DNA from: Phycisphaerales bacterium
Lineage (GTDB): Bacteria > Planctomycetota > Phycisphaerae > Phycisphaerales > SM1A02
Direction: 5' to 3'
Length of the DNA stretch: 46,495 nt
NCBI GenBank assembly: GCA_030748805.1
Contig: JASMLG010000026.1
Location: 1-46,495 of the forward strand
In this document: one piece after another, positions 16,969-26,406 of the stretch
How positions within the stretch are numbered: position 1 is the first letter of the stretch
How the letters are laid out: every line of letters begins with the position of its first letter
Notes under the pieces: model-generated
Told to the model about the DNA's origin: nothing
Seen by the model: only the letters and a program-made list of their open reading frames with translations
Databases searched by the model: none
Made by a program: the position numbers and the translations under genes

Positions 16969-18766
16969 GTCTAAGCGCCTTTACCGGATCAGTGTCAGCT
17001 GCTTTTGCAGCAGGAATAAGCGCACCTAATAAGCAGAACAGGATTGCACCAAACGCAGTGAAGATACTTGAAGCCCAATCCAAACTATTTGGGATAATTG
17101 CGAAGTAATAGACAGATGCATCCCAAACAACCAACCCCCCAATATGCCGGACATATAAAATTAAAACACCTATTGCACAAAGAGTTACAAAACCAATTAT
17201 TCCCAACACGATAGGGAGCATTTGGCCTGCTCTGATCATAACGATTGTGAATATGCCAAGACAACACGCTACAGCAAAAGCAACAATAGCGATTATTAGT
17301 GGCGGATTTCCCATAGCTTCGTGAATTGAATTGATATTATTGGTGATAATCCATCCAAATAGCAACCCAAGGGCAGATCCAACTACACCGATAACAGCAC
17401 TATATTGCAGAAAAATCCAGATTATACTTGCTCTTGAAGCTCCGATTGAACGCAAGATTCCAATATCCCTTGTTTTTTCAAACACGATTGACCAGAAGAT
17501 AGAGAGAATGAGGGCTGCAACAACTAAGTACACAATTGAAAATAGAGTTCTCATTAATTCTCGCTCTTTTTCAACTGGACCTGTAAAACTTTTTTGTTGC
17601 TCTTCCCAAGTATTTATTGTTAGACCGGGGTCTCCTCTTGACGGAGGTTGCACAAGAGAATCGCTTCTGACTTTTGCATGAAATTCATCGTAAATTGTTT
17701 GTACTTCTTTTCTTAATTCGTCTACAGAAATACCTTCAACACCTCGAATTAAGATGCTAGTTACTCTTGCTGGGTCGACTCCAATTACAGAAGTCGGATC
17801 GTCCATATCTATAATCTCAGCTTCATCAATATGCAGAAGTTCTTGGGCTACATCTATGTGAATAAAAATCCTTGATTCATCTATCATGAAAACACCCGAT
17901 TGATATTCATTGACAAAGGGCATGATGATTGACTCGGGATCAACAATTCCACCTTCTGAGTCAATTGGTAGCATGGTTAACGTGCCTTCAAATCTTGGTG
18001 CCCACCAATAGTCGTTTCGTTCAACCCGATATGAACCATCTTTTTGCCGCCTGTTTCCATCGGAAACATGTAGCCCAAGGACTATTCCATCCTTACCGTT
18101 TCTGGAAAGAGACAGTGCCTGAGCTGTGAGGATATCTTTTTTAGTTAATCGATCATCAAAATTAAGAATGATCTTCCACAGTTCATCGTTGAGAATGTTC
18201 CTAACCTTATCCCAAAGATTAATTGGTTCATAATTTAGATCATTCGAAGAACTGTTGACAACTTCAACAAATTGATTCCACTTTTCATCGTCCATTAAAT
18301 CTCGAATTGAACTGGCATTATTTGTAATAGCATCTAGTAATAGCCAGTCACGTTGGTTTTCAGTAGGATTGTTCCAATGAATTGATTTGTCAAAGTCAGT
18401 TACTTTTGTAAAAGAATCTGGTTCGATTCCCCAAACCTGTACGGTTTCACTCTGTTTAGCATTTGCATTTGGATATGGCATTCTTAACAGACCCCAGCCA
18501 TCAACTATTGGTGTTGCTGCAAGTATATTTGGGTTTTCTTCAAGCGAATAAGTTAGTTCTTCATAATGAGGGATACCCGAAATACCGTATGAAACAATTA
18601 CATCACCCATAAGTGTTTTGCCAGCTTCTTGAATCTTATCAAGGAAACCTGTCATTACAGAGACGACCACAATGACAAGTGCTACGCAGAGAGCAACTGC
18701 AGCCATCGCTATCAATGGAATGACTCGACTGGTTAAGTATCTTGTTGTTAGAAGAGTTTGATACAT
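16961..18766 (-). CDS. LolC/LolE-type FtsX-domain permease with extra membrane helices
   Basis: Transmembrane partner of LolD. 601 residues against about 400 for E. coli LolC/E. It has an N-terminal membrane segment at about 15-45, a large periplasmic MacB-PCD-like domain, and a C-terminal FtsX domain (EKTRDIGILRSIGASRASI). The LolC/E-type signature YYFAIIPNSLDW and AAKAADTDPVKALRHE lie at the end. Between the third FtsX helix and this signature there is an additional segment of about 55 residues with two hydrophobic helices (IIAIVAFAVACCLGIFTIVM and MLPIVLGIIGFVTLCAIGVL), not part of the usual four-helix plan. Only one permease gene is present, so it may act as a homodimer. Confidence 0.85.
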   Translation of the reverse strand: MYQTLLTTRYLTSRVIPLIAMAAVALCVALVIVVVSVMTGFLDKIQEAGKTLMGDVIVSYGISGIPHYEELTYSLEENPNILAATPIVDGWGLLRMPYPNANAKQSETVQVWGIEPDSFTKVTDFDKSIHWNNPTENQRDWLLLDAITNNASSIRDLMDDEKWNQFVEVVNSSSNDLNYEPINLWDKVRNILNDELWKIILNFDDRLTKKDILTAQALSLSRNGKDGIVLGLHVSDGNRRQKDGSYRVERNDYWWAPRFEGTLTMLPIDSEGGIVDPESIIMPFVNEYQSGVFMIDESRIFIHIDVAQELLHIDEAEIIDMDDPTSVIGVDPARVTSILIRGVEGISVDELRKEVQTIYDEFHAKVRSDSLVQPPSRGDPGLTINTWEEQQKSFTGPVEKERELMRTLFSIVYLVVAALILSIFWSIVFEKTRDIGILRSIGASRASIIWIFLQYSAVIGVVGSALGLLFGWIITNNINSIHEAMGNPPLIIAIVAFAVACCLGIFTIVMIRAGQMLPIVLGIIGFVTLCAIGVLILYVRHIGGLVVWDASVYYFAIIPNSLDWASSIFTAFGAILFCLLGALIPAAKAADTDPVKALRHE

Positions 18767-18769
18767 GAG

Positions 18770-19462
18770 TTATACATCGTACTCAGTGGAGGTTAATGCG
18801 TACTTTTCAAGTAATTCGTTTGGACATCCAATATCTGCAATAACCACTTCTCCAACATACGTTTTAGCAATATCATTCAAGAACCCTTGTTTCATACCAA
18901 CAAAAGAAACAGTCATTGCTGCCTCAATGCTACACCCATGAGGTTTCCCAGTATCACAGTCCAAACCAGAAGGGATATCGATAGCAATACAGTCAGTTGA
19001 GCAGGAATTGATTGTTTCTATTGCTCCGGAATAAGGACCTTCCAATGATCTATCGAGTCCAGTACCAAAAATTGAATCAATGATTAGTGATGGTTTTCCT
19101 AACAATTCTGGCGACCACTTGCTTATTTGAATTCCCATTTTCAAAGATATGGCAGCGTTGGTAGTGGAGTCGCTTGTTTTTGGCTCATCAAGTTTAAGGA
19201 TGTTTACTCCACAACCATTATTTACTAGGTGTCTTGCAATTGCATACCCATCTCCACCGTTGTTGCCGGGTCCACAAACAATGACAATATTCGATCGTAA
19301 ATCTCTATCGATTGACTCAGTGATTATATTTACTGCGCTTCTTGCGGCATTTTCCATTAGAACGATACTGGGAATTCCGTATTTGTTTGTGGCAAAGTTG
19401 TCAACTGTTCTTAATCCTTCTCTAGAAAAAACATATAGTTGACTGTTTATTGGATCATACAT
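18770..19462 (-). CDS. nnrE: NAD(P)H-hydrate epimerase
   Basis: Repairs damaged NAD(P)HX by epimerising the R form to the S form. 230 residues matching the stand-alone YjeF_N domain. Visible motifs: MENAARSAV (substrate-binding N-A-x(A)), the glycine-rich VCGPGNNGGDGYAIARHL, DSIFGTGLDR, and the C-terminal IDIPSGLDCDTG with the catalytic aspartate region. The dehydratase partner domain (NnrD/YjeF_C) is not fused. Three bases separate it from the Lol permease gene downstream. Confidence 0.92.
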   Translation of the reverse strand: MYDPINSQLYVFSREGLRTVDNFATNKYGIPSIVLMENAARSAVNIITESIDRDLRSNIVIVCGPGNNGGDGYAIARHLVNNGCGVNILKLDEPKTSDSTTNAAISLKMGIQISKWSPELLGKPSLIIDSIFGTGLDRSLEGPYSGAIETINSCSTDCIAIDIPSGLDCDTGKPHGCSIEAAMTVSFVGMKQGFLNDIAKTYVGEVVIADIGCPNELLEKYALTSTEYDV

Positions 19463-19471
19463 AGTTTGAGC

Positions 19472-20683
19472 ATGATAACTCAGGTAAAATACATGCTCAT
19501 GGCAGTAGTTGAGGTAATTTCATTGATTTTTGGGATTGTAGTTTTTGGCTCTTTATGCTTATGGCTTGGTGTTTTGTATCGGCTTTGGATGATGCATAGG
19601 ACGAAGCCAACTATTCGAGAGGGACTATCACTACCAAATCCAATCGAATCATCTGTGAGTATAGTTGTTCCAGCCCATAACGAAGAAAGAGTTATTGATA
19701 AATGTGCAACTGCGCTTAGGAAACAATCTCACAAAAACATTCAGATAATTTTTGTTCTTGATAGGTGTACTGATAACACGCTTGAAATTCTTCAGAGACA
19801 CGCAGATGAAGATGTGAGAGTTTGCATAATAGAAAACCAACACTGCCCCGATGATTGGGCAGGTAAATGCAATGCAGCAAAATTGGGATCAGAAAAAGCA
19901 ACTGGAGAATGGTTGATTTTTACAGACGCAGATACACAGTTTGATGAAGAATTAGTTAGATGTGCTGTTGCTTCTGCAATCAAAAGAGAGGCATCTCTGC
20001 TTAGCATTCTCAGCACACTTACAATATCAAAAGCATTCGAACGTGTGGCCCAACCAATAGCTAGCACATTCTTGGTAAGACAATATCCAGTTGATCGAGT
20101 TAACCGAAAACGCAACCCTAGACCATTTGCGAATGGTCAGTTTTTGCTGTTTTCACGGGAAATATATGAACAAATTGGTGGACACGATGCGGTTAAAGAC
20201 GATTTGTTAGAAGACATAGCGTTTGCAAATTACATTGGACACAGAAATCTAGGTCGTGTCCAACTTCTCTTCGCAGACGGGTTGTTGAAATGTTCAATGT
20301 ACCCAACTTATGAGGCATTTAAAACTGGATGGAAGAGAATTTATATTGAAGCGAGTGCTAGGAATGTAAGTAGGCTTATGAGATCGGCACTTCTGGCGAT
20401 AATAGTTGGAGTCATCCTTCCAGCAGTGAGTATTGCTGGAATTTTTATAGGCATAGAGTGGTCGACTTTGTTAATGTGGTTATCAGTTTCGTCACTGATA
20501 GCATGTATTCTTACCATTTGTTGGTTGTATAAGATTAATAATGCGCCGATGTTTTTTGCAGTTTTTGCTCCAATCGGATCAGTTATTGTTGCAAAGTTAT
20601 TTATTGAGTCGGCATTAATGCTGAAAAGCAGAACACCAATTTGTTGGGGTGGAAGGGAATATATCTTGGAGCCAAAGCAATAA
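19472..20683 (+). CDS. Membrane glycosyltransferase, family GT2
   Basis: About 403 residues from ATG-19472; ATG-19499 is also possible, while a start at 19439 would overlap nnrE. N-terminal membrane anchor (VISLIFGIVVFGSLCLWLGVLY), then a GT-A catalytic domain: VVPAHNEERVI, the DRCTDNT loop, the metal-binding FTDADTQFD, ANGQFLLFSR and the acceptor-side DDLLEDIAFA. Two or three C-terminal membrane helices follow (LLAIIVGVILPAVSIAGIFIG onward). Similar enzymes glycosylate lipids such as hopanoids or carotenoids; the acceptor here is unknown. Its stop overlaps the surE start (TAATG). Confidence 0.85.
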   Translation: MITQVKYMLMAVVEVISLIFGIVVFGSLCLWLGVLYRLWMMHRTKPTIREGLSLPNPIESSVSIVVPAHNEERVIDKCATALRKQSHKNIQIIFVLDRCTDNTLEILQRHADEDVRVCIIENQHCPDDWAGKCNAAKLGSEKATGEWLIFTDADTQFDEELVRCAVASAIKREASLLSILSTLTISKAFERVAQPIASTFLVRQYPVDRVNRKRNPRPFANGQFLLFSREIYEQIGGHDAVKDDLLEDIAFANYIGHRNLGRVQLLFADGLLKCSMYPTYEAFKTGWKRIYIEASARNVSRLMRSALLAIIVGVILPAVSIAGIFIGIEWSTLLMWLSVSSLIACILTICWLYKINNAPMFFAVFAPIGSVIVAKLFIESALMLKSRTPICWGGREYILEPKQ

Positions 20684-21471
20684 TGAAAATTTTACTTACA
20701 AATGACGATGGGATTCGCGCTCCAGGAATTATTGCTTTGCATAACGCACTTAGCGGATTGGGAGAGATTGTTGTAATAGCCCCAGAAACAGTTCAATCAG
20801 CAACAAGTCATGGAATCACTTACACCAAGCCACTTATGACACAGAAAGTTGATGTCACCCAGAATATGTCAGGAATTGCTGTAGATGGTAGACCAGCTGA
20901 TTGTGTAAAACTCGCCATGCGAGCGTTGTGGGAAGAATTGTTTGGGGAAGGATCCAAGCCGGACCTAACTATAAGCGGTATGAATAGTGGGTCAAACGTA
21001 GGAATAAATATTATTTACTCTGGTACAGTTGCAGCAGCAATTGAATCTGCATTTTTGGGAATACCCGCCATAGCGGTTAGCCTTCATTTAGATAACAGGG
21101 ATATCATCTGTTACGACAGGGCAGCAGAAATTGCAAGGAACATAATAGACAGTGTGATTGAACACAATCTTGAACCGCACGAGGTTATTAATATTAATGT
21201 TCCAAAATGCGAGGAACCAGATATGCCTATGCCAAAAATCAAAGTTGTTGATATGAACTCAGCAGGAGATCTTGGTCATTACGATAAAAGACAGTGTCCA
21301 TACGGTAGGACTTACTATTGGGCAGCTGGTGATGGAATGGCATTTTCTCATACATCAGAGGGTAGTGATGTTGAAGCTTTAAATGAGGGATTTGCGACTG
21401 TAACTCCTCTTGACTATGTATTAACAGACAATAACAAAAAGAATTTTTTGGAAGATCGCTTCTCTGAATAA
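20683..21471 (+). CDS. surE: 5'/3'-nucleotidase SurE
   Basis: Survival protein SurE dephosphorylates nucleoside monophosphates and short polyphosphates, using a divalent metal. 262 residues from ATG-20683, which shares its A with the preceding stop and has GGAG upstream; this starts the protein at the invariant MKILLTNDDG. Metal ligands D8, D9, S39 and N101 (SGMNSGSNVG) are present, with YSGTVAAA following. Confidence 0.95.
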   Translation: MKILLTNDDGIRAPGIIALHNALSGLGEIVVIAPETVQSATSHGITYTKPLMTQKVDVTQNMSGIAVDGRPADCVKLAMRALWEELFGEGSKPDLTISGMNSGSNVGINIIYSGTVAAAIESAFLGIPAIAVSLHLDNRDIICYDRAAEIARNIIDSVIEHNLEPHEVININVPKCEEPDMPMPKIKVVDMNSAGDLGHYDKRQCPYGRTYYWAAGDGMAFSHTSEGSDVEALNEGFATVTPLDYVLTDNNKKNFLEDRFSE

Positions 21472-21528
21472 CAGTTTCTAAATGAGTAACCACAATGTCA
21501 GGAAAAAAAGAATTAAGAACAATTGGTC

Positions 21529-22386
21529 TCAGTTAGAAAACATTATGTGAATTGTAATTTTCACATTTTCTCCAGCCCTTAAAGATTTGATTTTATCACC
21601 CGAAGCTCGCCATCGGTACAAACTTGACAACAAAGACCGGTCGATAGATCTACTTCCTGTGGACGAAGTAATCGAAACCATAATCGGTTTGCCGCTTTTG
21701 TCAATAGTTAGGCATGCAACAATGTCTCTAGGAGCGTATGACGCCAATTGATTTGCAGTAAAAGATGGTCGCCTAGGCCTTAGAACAATTCCATCTGCTG
21801 CAAGAGGTTTTCCTGATTTCCACATGTTTCGAGAGACATGTATGATGGAAGTTGCTTCTGAATCTCTATCAGAAGGGTTGCCTTCATAGGGTTCCTCAAC
21901 AGAAACCGGATCGGTATTTTTTGTTGGTTTTTGGTGTACACTTTCTTTTGTTGGTTTTTGCTTCACCTTTTCTTTTGTTGGGAGGTCTCTAGAGGGGGTG
22001 GTTATTTTAATTCCTCGCATTGATTCTAGGAATTCCATCGCCATTTCTACCATTGGTCTAGCTGCTTCGTTTAGAAATTCTAAAGTTGGAATAGGCTTAG
22101 ATGTTTGAGCATCTTTTTTCATCGAGGCCTGTTCAACTTCAGCGAACCGAGCAAGTTGCTCTTGATATTCGTCATAGCCAATCCAAGTAAGGGTTGAAAC
22201 TTCTGAGTTATCAATACCTAACTCAATCTTATCTTCTTGAGTTGGTGTTTCTAGATGAGTAGCTTTCACAGGAGGGGAAAACTTCATATTGGGGTGCTCA
22301 GAATAAAGTAATGGCAGCAGCATAAAATGCAGCAAAGCAGAAAGAGCAACTGCAACTAGGACAATAATATTGTCACGGTAAGTCAT
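21529..22386 (-). CDS. TonB-like energy transducer
   Basis: 285 residues: a short cytoplasmic tip, one membrane helix (about 8-27), then a long periplasmic region with repeated KPTKE/QKPTK units (about 140-160), and a C-terminal domain (about 215-285) with the TonB-like layout of strands and helix (KPIMVSITSSTGSRSIDRSLLSSLYRWRA... by segments). It would transmit proton-motive force to outer-membrane receptors together with ExbB/ExbD. It overlaps exbD by 14 bases; exbB is not here. Confidence 0.7.
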   Translation of the reverse strand: MTYRDNIIVLVAVALSALLHFMLLPLLYSEHPNMKFSPPVKATHLETPTQEDKIELGIDNSEVSTLTWIGYDEYQEQLARFAEVEQASMKKDAQTSKPIPTLEFLNEAARPMVEMAMEFLESMRGIKITTPSRDLPTKEKVKQKPTKESVHQKPTKNTDPVSVEEPYEGNPSDRDSEATSIIHVSRNMWKSGKPLAADGIVLRPRRPSFTANQLASYAPRDIVACLTIDKSGKPIMVSITSSTGSRSIDRSLLSSLYRWRASGDKIKSLRAGENVKITIHIMFSN

Positions 22387-22813
22387 CTGATTCTACTTTA
22401 TCTCTTGGAGCGCCTACTAAGAATATATCTAGACCGCTGTTCCTTAATTGGTCGAATGTTCCGGTTAAAAGTGGACCACGATCTACTGTTGCTTCACCAT
22501 CTTCGACTACTAAATAAACTACAGCATCAGGTTTTTCTTTTTTCTTTTCTTTTACTGCTTGTGCAACAGCATCAATCCTTACAACATTTTTCCCAACATA
22601 TACATTTCCATCAACAGCAATTGTTACAGCAATAGACGGCTTTGGTTCTGCTGTAGTTCCAGAAATGTACGATTCAAGTGGTACCGGTAAAATCTCTGCT
22701 CGAACCATTAAAACCATTGCATATATAAAAAAGGTAAGAAGTAAAAAAACAACGTCAATGAGGGGCAATATCTCAACCCTCGTATCATGTTCTGTGCGAC
22801 GTATTGGTCGCAT
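22373..22813 (-). CDS. exbD: ExbD/TolR-family proton channel subunit
   Basis: 146 residues. The single N-terminal membrane helix carries the protonatable aspartate in LPLIDVVFLLLTFF, followed by a periplasmic ExbD domain (IAVTIAVDGNVYVGKNVV, VVYLVVEDGEATVDRGPL). Partner of ExbB and TonB/TolA-type proteins. Overlaps the TonB-like gene by 14 bases and starts 4 bases after the STAS gene. No ExbB/TolQ/MotA homologue is adjacent. Confidence 0.9.
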   Translation of the reverse strand: MRPIRRTEHDTRVEILPLIDVVFLLLTFFIYAMVLMVRAEILPVPLESYISGTTAEPKPSIAVTIAVDGNVYVGKNVVRIDAVAQAVKEKKKEKPDAVVYLVVEDGEATVDRGPLLTGTFDQLRNSGLDIFLVGAPRDKVESDDLP

Positions 22814-22817
22814 TTAA

Positions 22818-23159
22818 TTATTCCTCAAATGTCAAACTAGCAAGTGCAATTGTTGTGTCTTCAATGAATTCAAATACTTGATCTAAGCCCGTAGCGAGCA
22901 TAGTTGACCAAATTGAATCAGACACGTTGCAAATAATCATTCGACGGTCTTTTATTTTGAGAAGTTTCTTTATTTCGATCAAAGCGCCAAGATTGGAAGA
23001 ATTGAGATTAATGACGTTCTGCAAATCAATGACGATATGTGGAAACGCATCTTCTGCTTTATTTAATTCAGCAAGTGTCATATCTGTGTCTTCAGAAAAG
23101 TCGGGCTCATCTGAGAGTTCAAGAATAAGTATGCTGTCATCCCACTGGTTTAATGTCAT
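22818..23159 (-). CDS. STAS-domain protein (anti-anti-sigma-like)
   Basis: 113 residues forming a complete STAS fold: the edge strand ILILELSDEPD, the core strand IVIDLQNVINLNSSNLGAL and RRMIICNVSDSIWSTMLATGL. The position of the regulatory phospho-serine is occupied by S54/S55 in NLNSSNLG where the canonical sequence is D-S-S/T-G-L-G, so regulation by phosphorylation is plausible. Its ATG overlaps the gyrA stop as ATGA. No anti-sigma kinase lies nearby. Confidence 0.82.
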   Translation of the reverse strand: MTLNQWDDSILILELSDEPDFSEDTDMTLAELNKAEDAFPHIVIDLQNVINLNSSNLGALIEIKKLLKIKDRRMIICNVSDSIWSTMLATGLDQVFEFIEDTTIALASLTFEE

Positions 23160-25756
23160 GTTGGAGAGGATACAGTATCTTCGACACCTTCGACTTTTGC
23201 AGCAGCAATTAAACGATCGTCATCTTTCAGATTCACAACACGAACGCCTTTAGTGTTTCTGCCTATTGTTCTGATATCACTAGCAGAAATGCGCACCAAC
23301 ATTCCGTTTGCAGTAATAAACATCAAACTGTCACTATCTCTAACAGAGCGTATATCCGCCACAAATCCGTTACGATCACCCGTTTGAATATCTCGTCTTC
23401 CCTTTCCACCCCTTGATTGAGCCCTCGTGGAGCCATCTTCACTGTGAACAAGATAGTCAAGCATAGGTGTTCGTTTGCCAAATCCATTTTCGGTCATTGT
23501 CATCAAGTCGGCGTCATCTTCTGCAAGTACAGCCCCAACAACCTTGTCCCCAGCAGAAAGGTTAATCCCCTTGACCCCAGCAGCAGTTCTGCCCATTAAA
23601 CGTGCATCGGTTTCAACAAACCGAATCGACATACCTGTTGATGTTCCCAAAAGGATGTGACTTTGCCCATCAGTTTTTATAACATCAACAAGGGTGTCAC
23701 CTTCATTTAATTTAATAGCATGAATTCCACCTCGGTTTACGTTTCGGTATTCTGAAACAGAAGTGCGTTTAACTCGACCCATTGATGTAGCAAAGACGAG
23801 ATTATCTTGACATGTCTCAAAGTCCTTGATGCTTCTAAACGTGACTATATTTTCACCGTTCTTTAAGTTTAGAAGGTTAACTATCGCTCGACCTCGGCTA
23901 GTTCGAGTTGCCTCAGGAATTTGATAGACCTTTAATTGGAATACCCTGCCAGAATCTGTGAAGCAGAGCAAATCCTCATGAGTTGAAGCGACAAAAATGT
24001 GTTCAATAAAGTCATCGTCTTTTGTTTCTCCACCCTTAACACCTCGTCCACCTCGTCCCTGTTCTCGGAATGTGTCAATTGGTAGTCGCTTTACGTAACC
24101 ATGGTGAGAAATAGTGACGCAAACGTCGTGTTCAGGGATAAGAGCCCCGTAATCAAAGTCCTCGTCTTCGCTTTCAACAAACCCTGTTAGCCGATCAGTA
24201 GCGAACTTCTCTTTGAGTTCAACGCAGTCCTCTCGAATAATGTCTAGGATTCGTTGTTCATCAGAGAGAATTGCTTCGTAGTCGTCAATTTTTTCAAGCA
24301 GTTCAGCGTATTCGCTTGTGAGTTTTTCAATTTCAAGACCAACTAGTTGTATTAGACGCAATGCTCCGATTGCTTCTGCTTGAAATTTAGAAAGCGAAAC
24401 ACCATCTTTTGCCTTTTCAATCAGTCGTTTTGCAATGAACTTGGAGTATTCATGATTCTCAGGAACGCAGAATTCCCTAGCCATCAACTTTTCAATTGCT
24501 TCTTCTCTAGTTCTGCTTCCTCTTATTAGTGCAATCACTTCATCAATATCACAAACCGCGTAGATCAGCCCTTCAAGCCGATGTGCTGCTTTGCTGGCTT
24601 CTCTTAGCAAGTACTCAGTTCTTCTTCGAATTACGGTTTGTCTGTGACCTACCCAGCAATCGATAAGAGCACGTAAACTTAATGTTTGAGGTCTACCATT
24701 GACAAGAGCAATATTAATTATAGAAACAGTCGATTGTAGTGGTGTGAATTTATATAACTGTCGTTCTACTACTTCAGGATCAGCCCCGCGCTTTAAGTAG
24801 ACAACAATTCTAGTTCTCCACTTCTTACCAGAAAAGTTTTTAATATCAGATATTTCAGCAATGCGTCCGGTCTTTGCACAGTCGACGATTTTTTCAATCA
24901 AGTTATTTTGTACAAGTTGATAAGGAATTTCATCAATGACAATAGCTTCACGCTTACCAATCGTTTCGTGATGTACACGTCCTCGGACTTGTAACTTCCC
25001 GCGACCAGTTGCGTATGCATCTGCGAGCCCTTGTTTTCCAACAACGACCCCACCTGTTGGGAAGTCGGGTCCAGGAACAAGTTCAAGAAGTTCAGTTAGA
25101 TCCATTTCAGGAGTGTCAATTGTTGCGATGATCGCGTCACAAATATCACCGACGTTGTGTGGTGGCATAGAGCAAGACATGCCAACGGCGATACCACTAG
25201 AACCATTAACAAGTAAGTTAGGGAGCCGTGCGGGAAGTACGGTGGGTTCTTGACGTGTTTCGTCGTAGTTTGGTTTGAAGTCAACAGTATCTAACTTAAT
25301 GTCATCTAGCATCACAACCGCAGCGTGTGTCATACGCGCTTCGGTGTACCGCATTGCAGCAGGTGGGTCACCATCGATCGAACCGAAGTTGCCTTGTTTG
25401 TCGACAAGCATGACTCGCATCTTCCAGTTTTGCCCCATGTTTACTAACGTGGGATAGATGACGGATTCACCATGCGGATGATAGTTACCCGAAGTATCAC
25501 CAGCAATTTTTGCACACTTACGATGTTTTCTTCCGGGAGAAAGATTTAGATCGTGCATTGCTACGAGAATTCTACGTTGAGATGGTTTGAGTCCATCTCT
25601 CACGTCAGGAAGCGCACGGTCCATGATGGTGGACATCGCATACGTTAAGTAACTGTCGTGCAATTCGCTCTCAATAAGTTGATCAACAACATTGCCAATG
25701 TTGCCAAAAACTTCTTCGTTTTGCGCTTCGGGATTCTGTTCTGGTGTATCGCTCAT
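23156..25756 (-). CDS. gyrA: DNA gyrase subunit A
   Basis: Type IIA topoisomerase subunit that breaks and rejoins DNA. 866 residues. Catalytic tyrosine Y137 in AAMRYTEARM; the winged-helix/tower region DGLKPSQRR through HPHGESVIYPTLVNM is intact. In the quinolone-resistance region the residue equal to E. coli S83 is S98, and the one equal to D87 is P102. Six C-terminal beta-pinwheel blades contain a GyrA box variant QSRGGKG (canonical QRRGGKG), supporting gyrase over topoisomerase IV. gyrB is not in the window. It lies 62 bases after the TlyA-like gene and is coupled to a STAS gene. Confidence 0.96.
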   Translation of the reverse strand: MSDTPEQNPEAQNEEVFGNIGNVVDQLIESELHDSYLTYAMSTIMDRALPDVRDGLKPSQRRILVAMHDLNLSPGRKHRKCAKIAGDTSGNYHPHGESVIYPTLVNMGQNWKMRVMLVDKQGNFGSIDGDPPAAMRYTEARMTHAAVVMLDDIKLDTVDFKPNYDETRQEPTVLPARLPNLLVNGSSGIAVGMSCSMPPHNVGDICDAIIATIDTPEMDLTELLELVPGPDFPTGGVVVGKQGLADAYATGRGKLQVRGRVHHETIGKREAIVIDEIPYQLVQNNLIEKIVDCAKTGRIAEISDIKNFSGKKWRTRIVVYLKRGADPEVVERQLYKFTPLQSTVSIINIALVNGRPQTLSLRALIDCWVGHRQTVIRRRTEYLLREASKAAHRLEGLIYAVCDIDEVIALIRGSRTREEAIEKLMAREFCVPENHEYSKFIAKRLIEKAKDGVSLSKFQAEAIGALRLIQLVGLEIEKLTSEYAELLEKIDDYEAILSDEQRILDIIREDCVELKEKFATDRLTGFVESEDEDFDYGALIPEHDVCVTISHHGYVKRLPIDTFREQGRGGRGVKGGETKDDDFIEHIFVASTHEDLLCFTDSGRVFQLKVYQIPEATRTSRGRAIVNLLNLKNGENIVTFRSIKDFETCQDNLVFATSMGRVKRTSVSEYRNVNRGGIHAIKLNEGDTLVDVIKTDGQSHILLGTSTGMSIRFVETDARLMGRTAAGVKGINLSAGDKVVGAVLAEDDADLMTMTENGFGKRTPMLDYLVHSEDGSTRAQSRGGKGRRDIQTGDRNGFVADIRSVRDSDSLMFITANGMLVRISASDIRTIGRNTKGVRVVNLKDDDRLIAAAKVEGVEDTVSSPT

Positions 25757-25818
25757 AGTTTCTTTTCTGGAACGGTTATTGTACCAGAACGATGCAATAC
25801 ATTTCGATAATTAGAACC

Positions 25819-26406
25819 TTAAGAGGTGGTCTTTAGAAACAATAAATACTCACTATTTCCACTCCCTTTTTTACTCGACTTTTTTCCTCGAATTGGCGAG
25901 AGTGTTTCACCAAGAATTTCAAGAGACATTTCTTGGCACATCGTTTTTACGCGCGAAATAACGCGCGAAATGGCATCCTCCGAAAGACCCTCGCCAACCA
26001 TTTCGACGTCTTTTTCTTCTTTTGTAAGTTCATAATGGGGTTTAATGAGCGTGATAATGTGTCCACATTTCGTCCACTTTATACCAGCAGGTAGAGCTAG
26101 TTTTTGAGGAGTCCACCCAAGATCAATAACAACGAGGTCAACTTGTTCTGGTGGGTCGACATGCAAGGCGTTGGTACGCTCCAAAGTTGTAACTCGGTCG
26201 TCGCTTCGTAATTTCCAAGCAAGCGTTCCGTAACCAGTATCTACTGCAAAAACATGGGTGGCGTCTCGTTGCAAGAGACAGTCGGTAAACCCACCAATGT
26301 TACATCCAAGGTCTGTACACTTGAGCCCCTTGACATCAAAATGAAATGTTTCCAGTGCATGTTCAAGTTTCAAGCCCGCACGAGAAACAAAAGTGCTTTC
26401 ACTCAT
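25819..26406 (-). CDS. TlyA-like FtsJ methyltransferase lacking the S4 domain
   Basis: 195-residue SAM-dependent rRNA methyltransferase-like protein. It starts at FVSRAGLKLEHALE, the sequence that in TlyA/hemolysin A follows the S4 RNA-binding domain. The SAM motif is TDLGCNIGGFTDCLLQ at 31-46; DTGYGTLAWKLRSDDRV and ERTN also match TlyA, as does DLVVIDLGWTPQKLALP. TlyA normally methylates 16S/23S rRNA 2'-O positions. The missing S4 domain (about 60 residues) may alter specificity. It overlaps lpxI by 8 bases. Confidence 0.8.
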   Translation of the reverse strand: MSESTFVSRAGLKLEHALETFHFDVKGLKCTDLGCNIGGFTDCLLQRDATHVFAVDTGYGTLAWKLRSDDRVTTLERTNALHVDPPEQVDLVVIDLGWTPQKLALPAGIKWTKCGHIITLIKPHYELTKEEKDVEMVGEGLSEDAISRVISRVKTMCQEMSLEILGETLSPIRGKKSSKKGSGNSEYLLFLKTTS

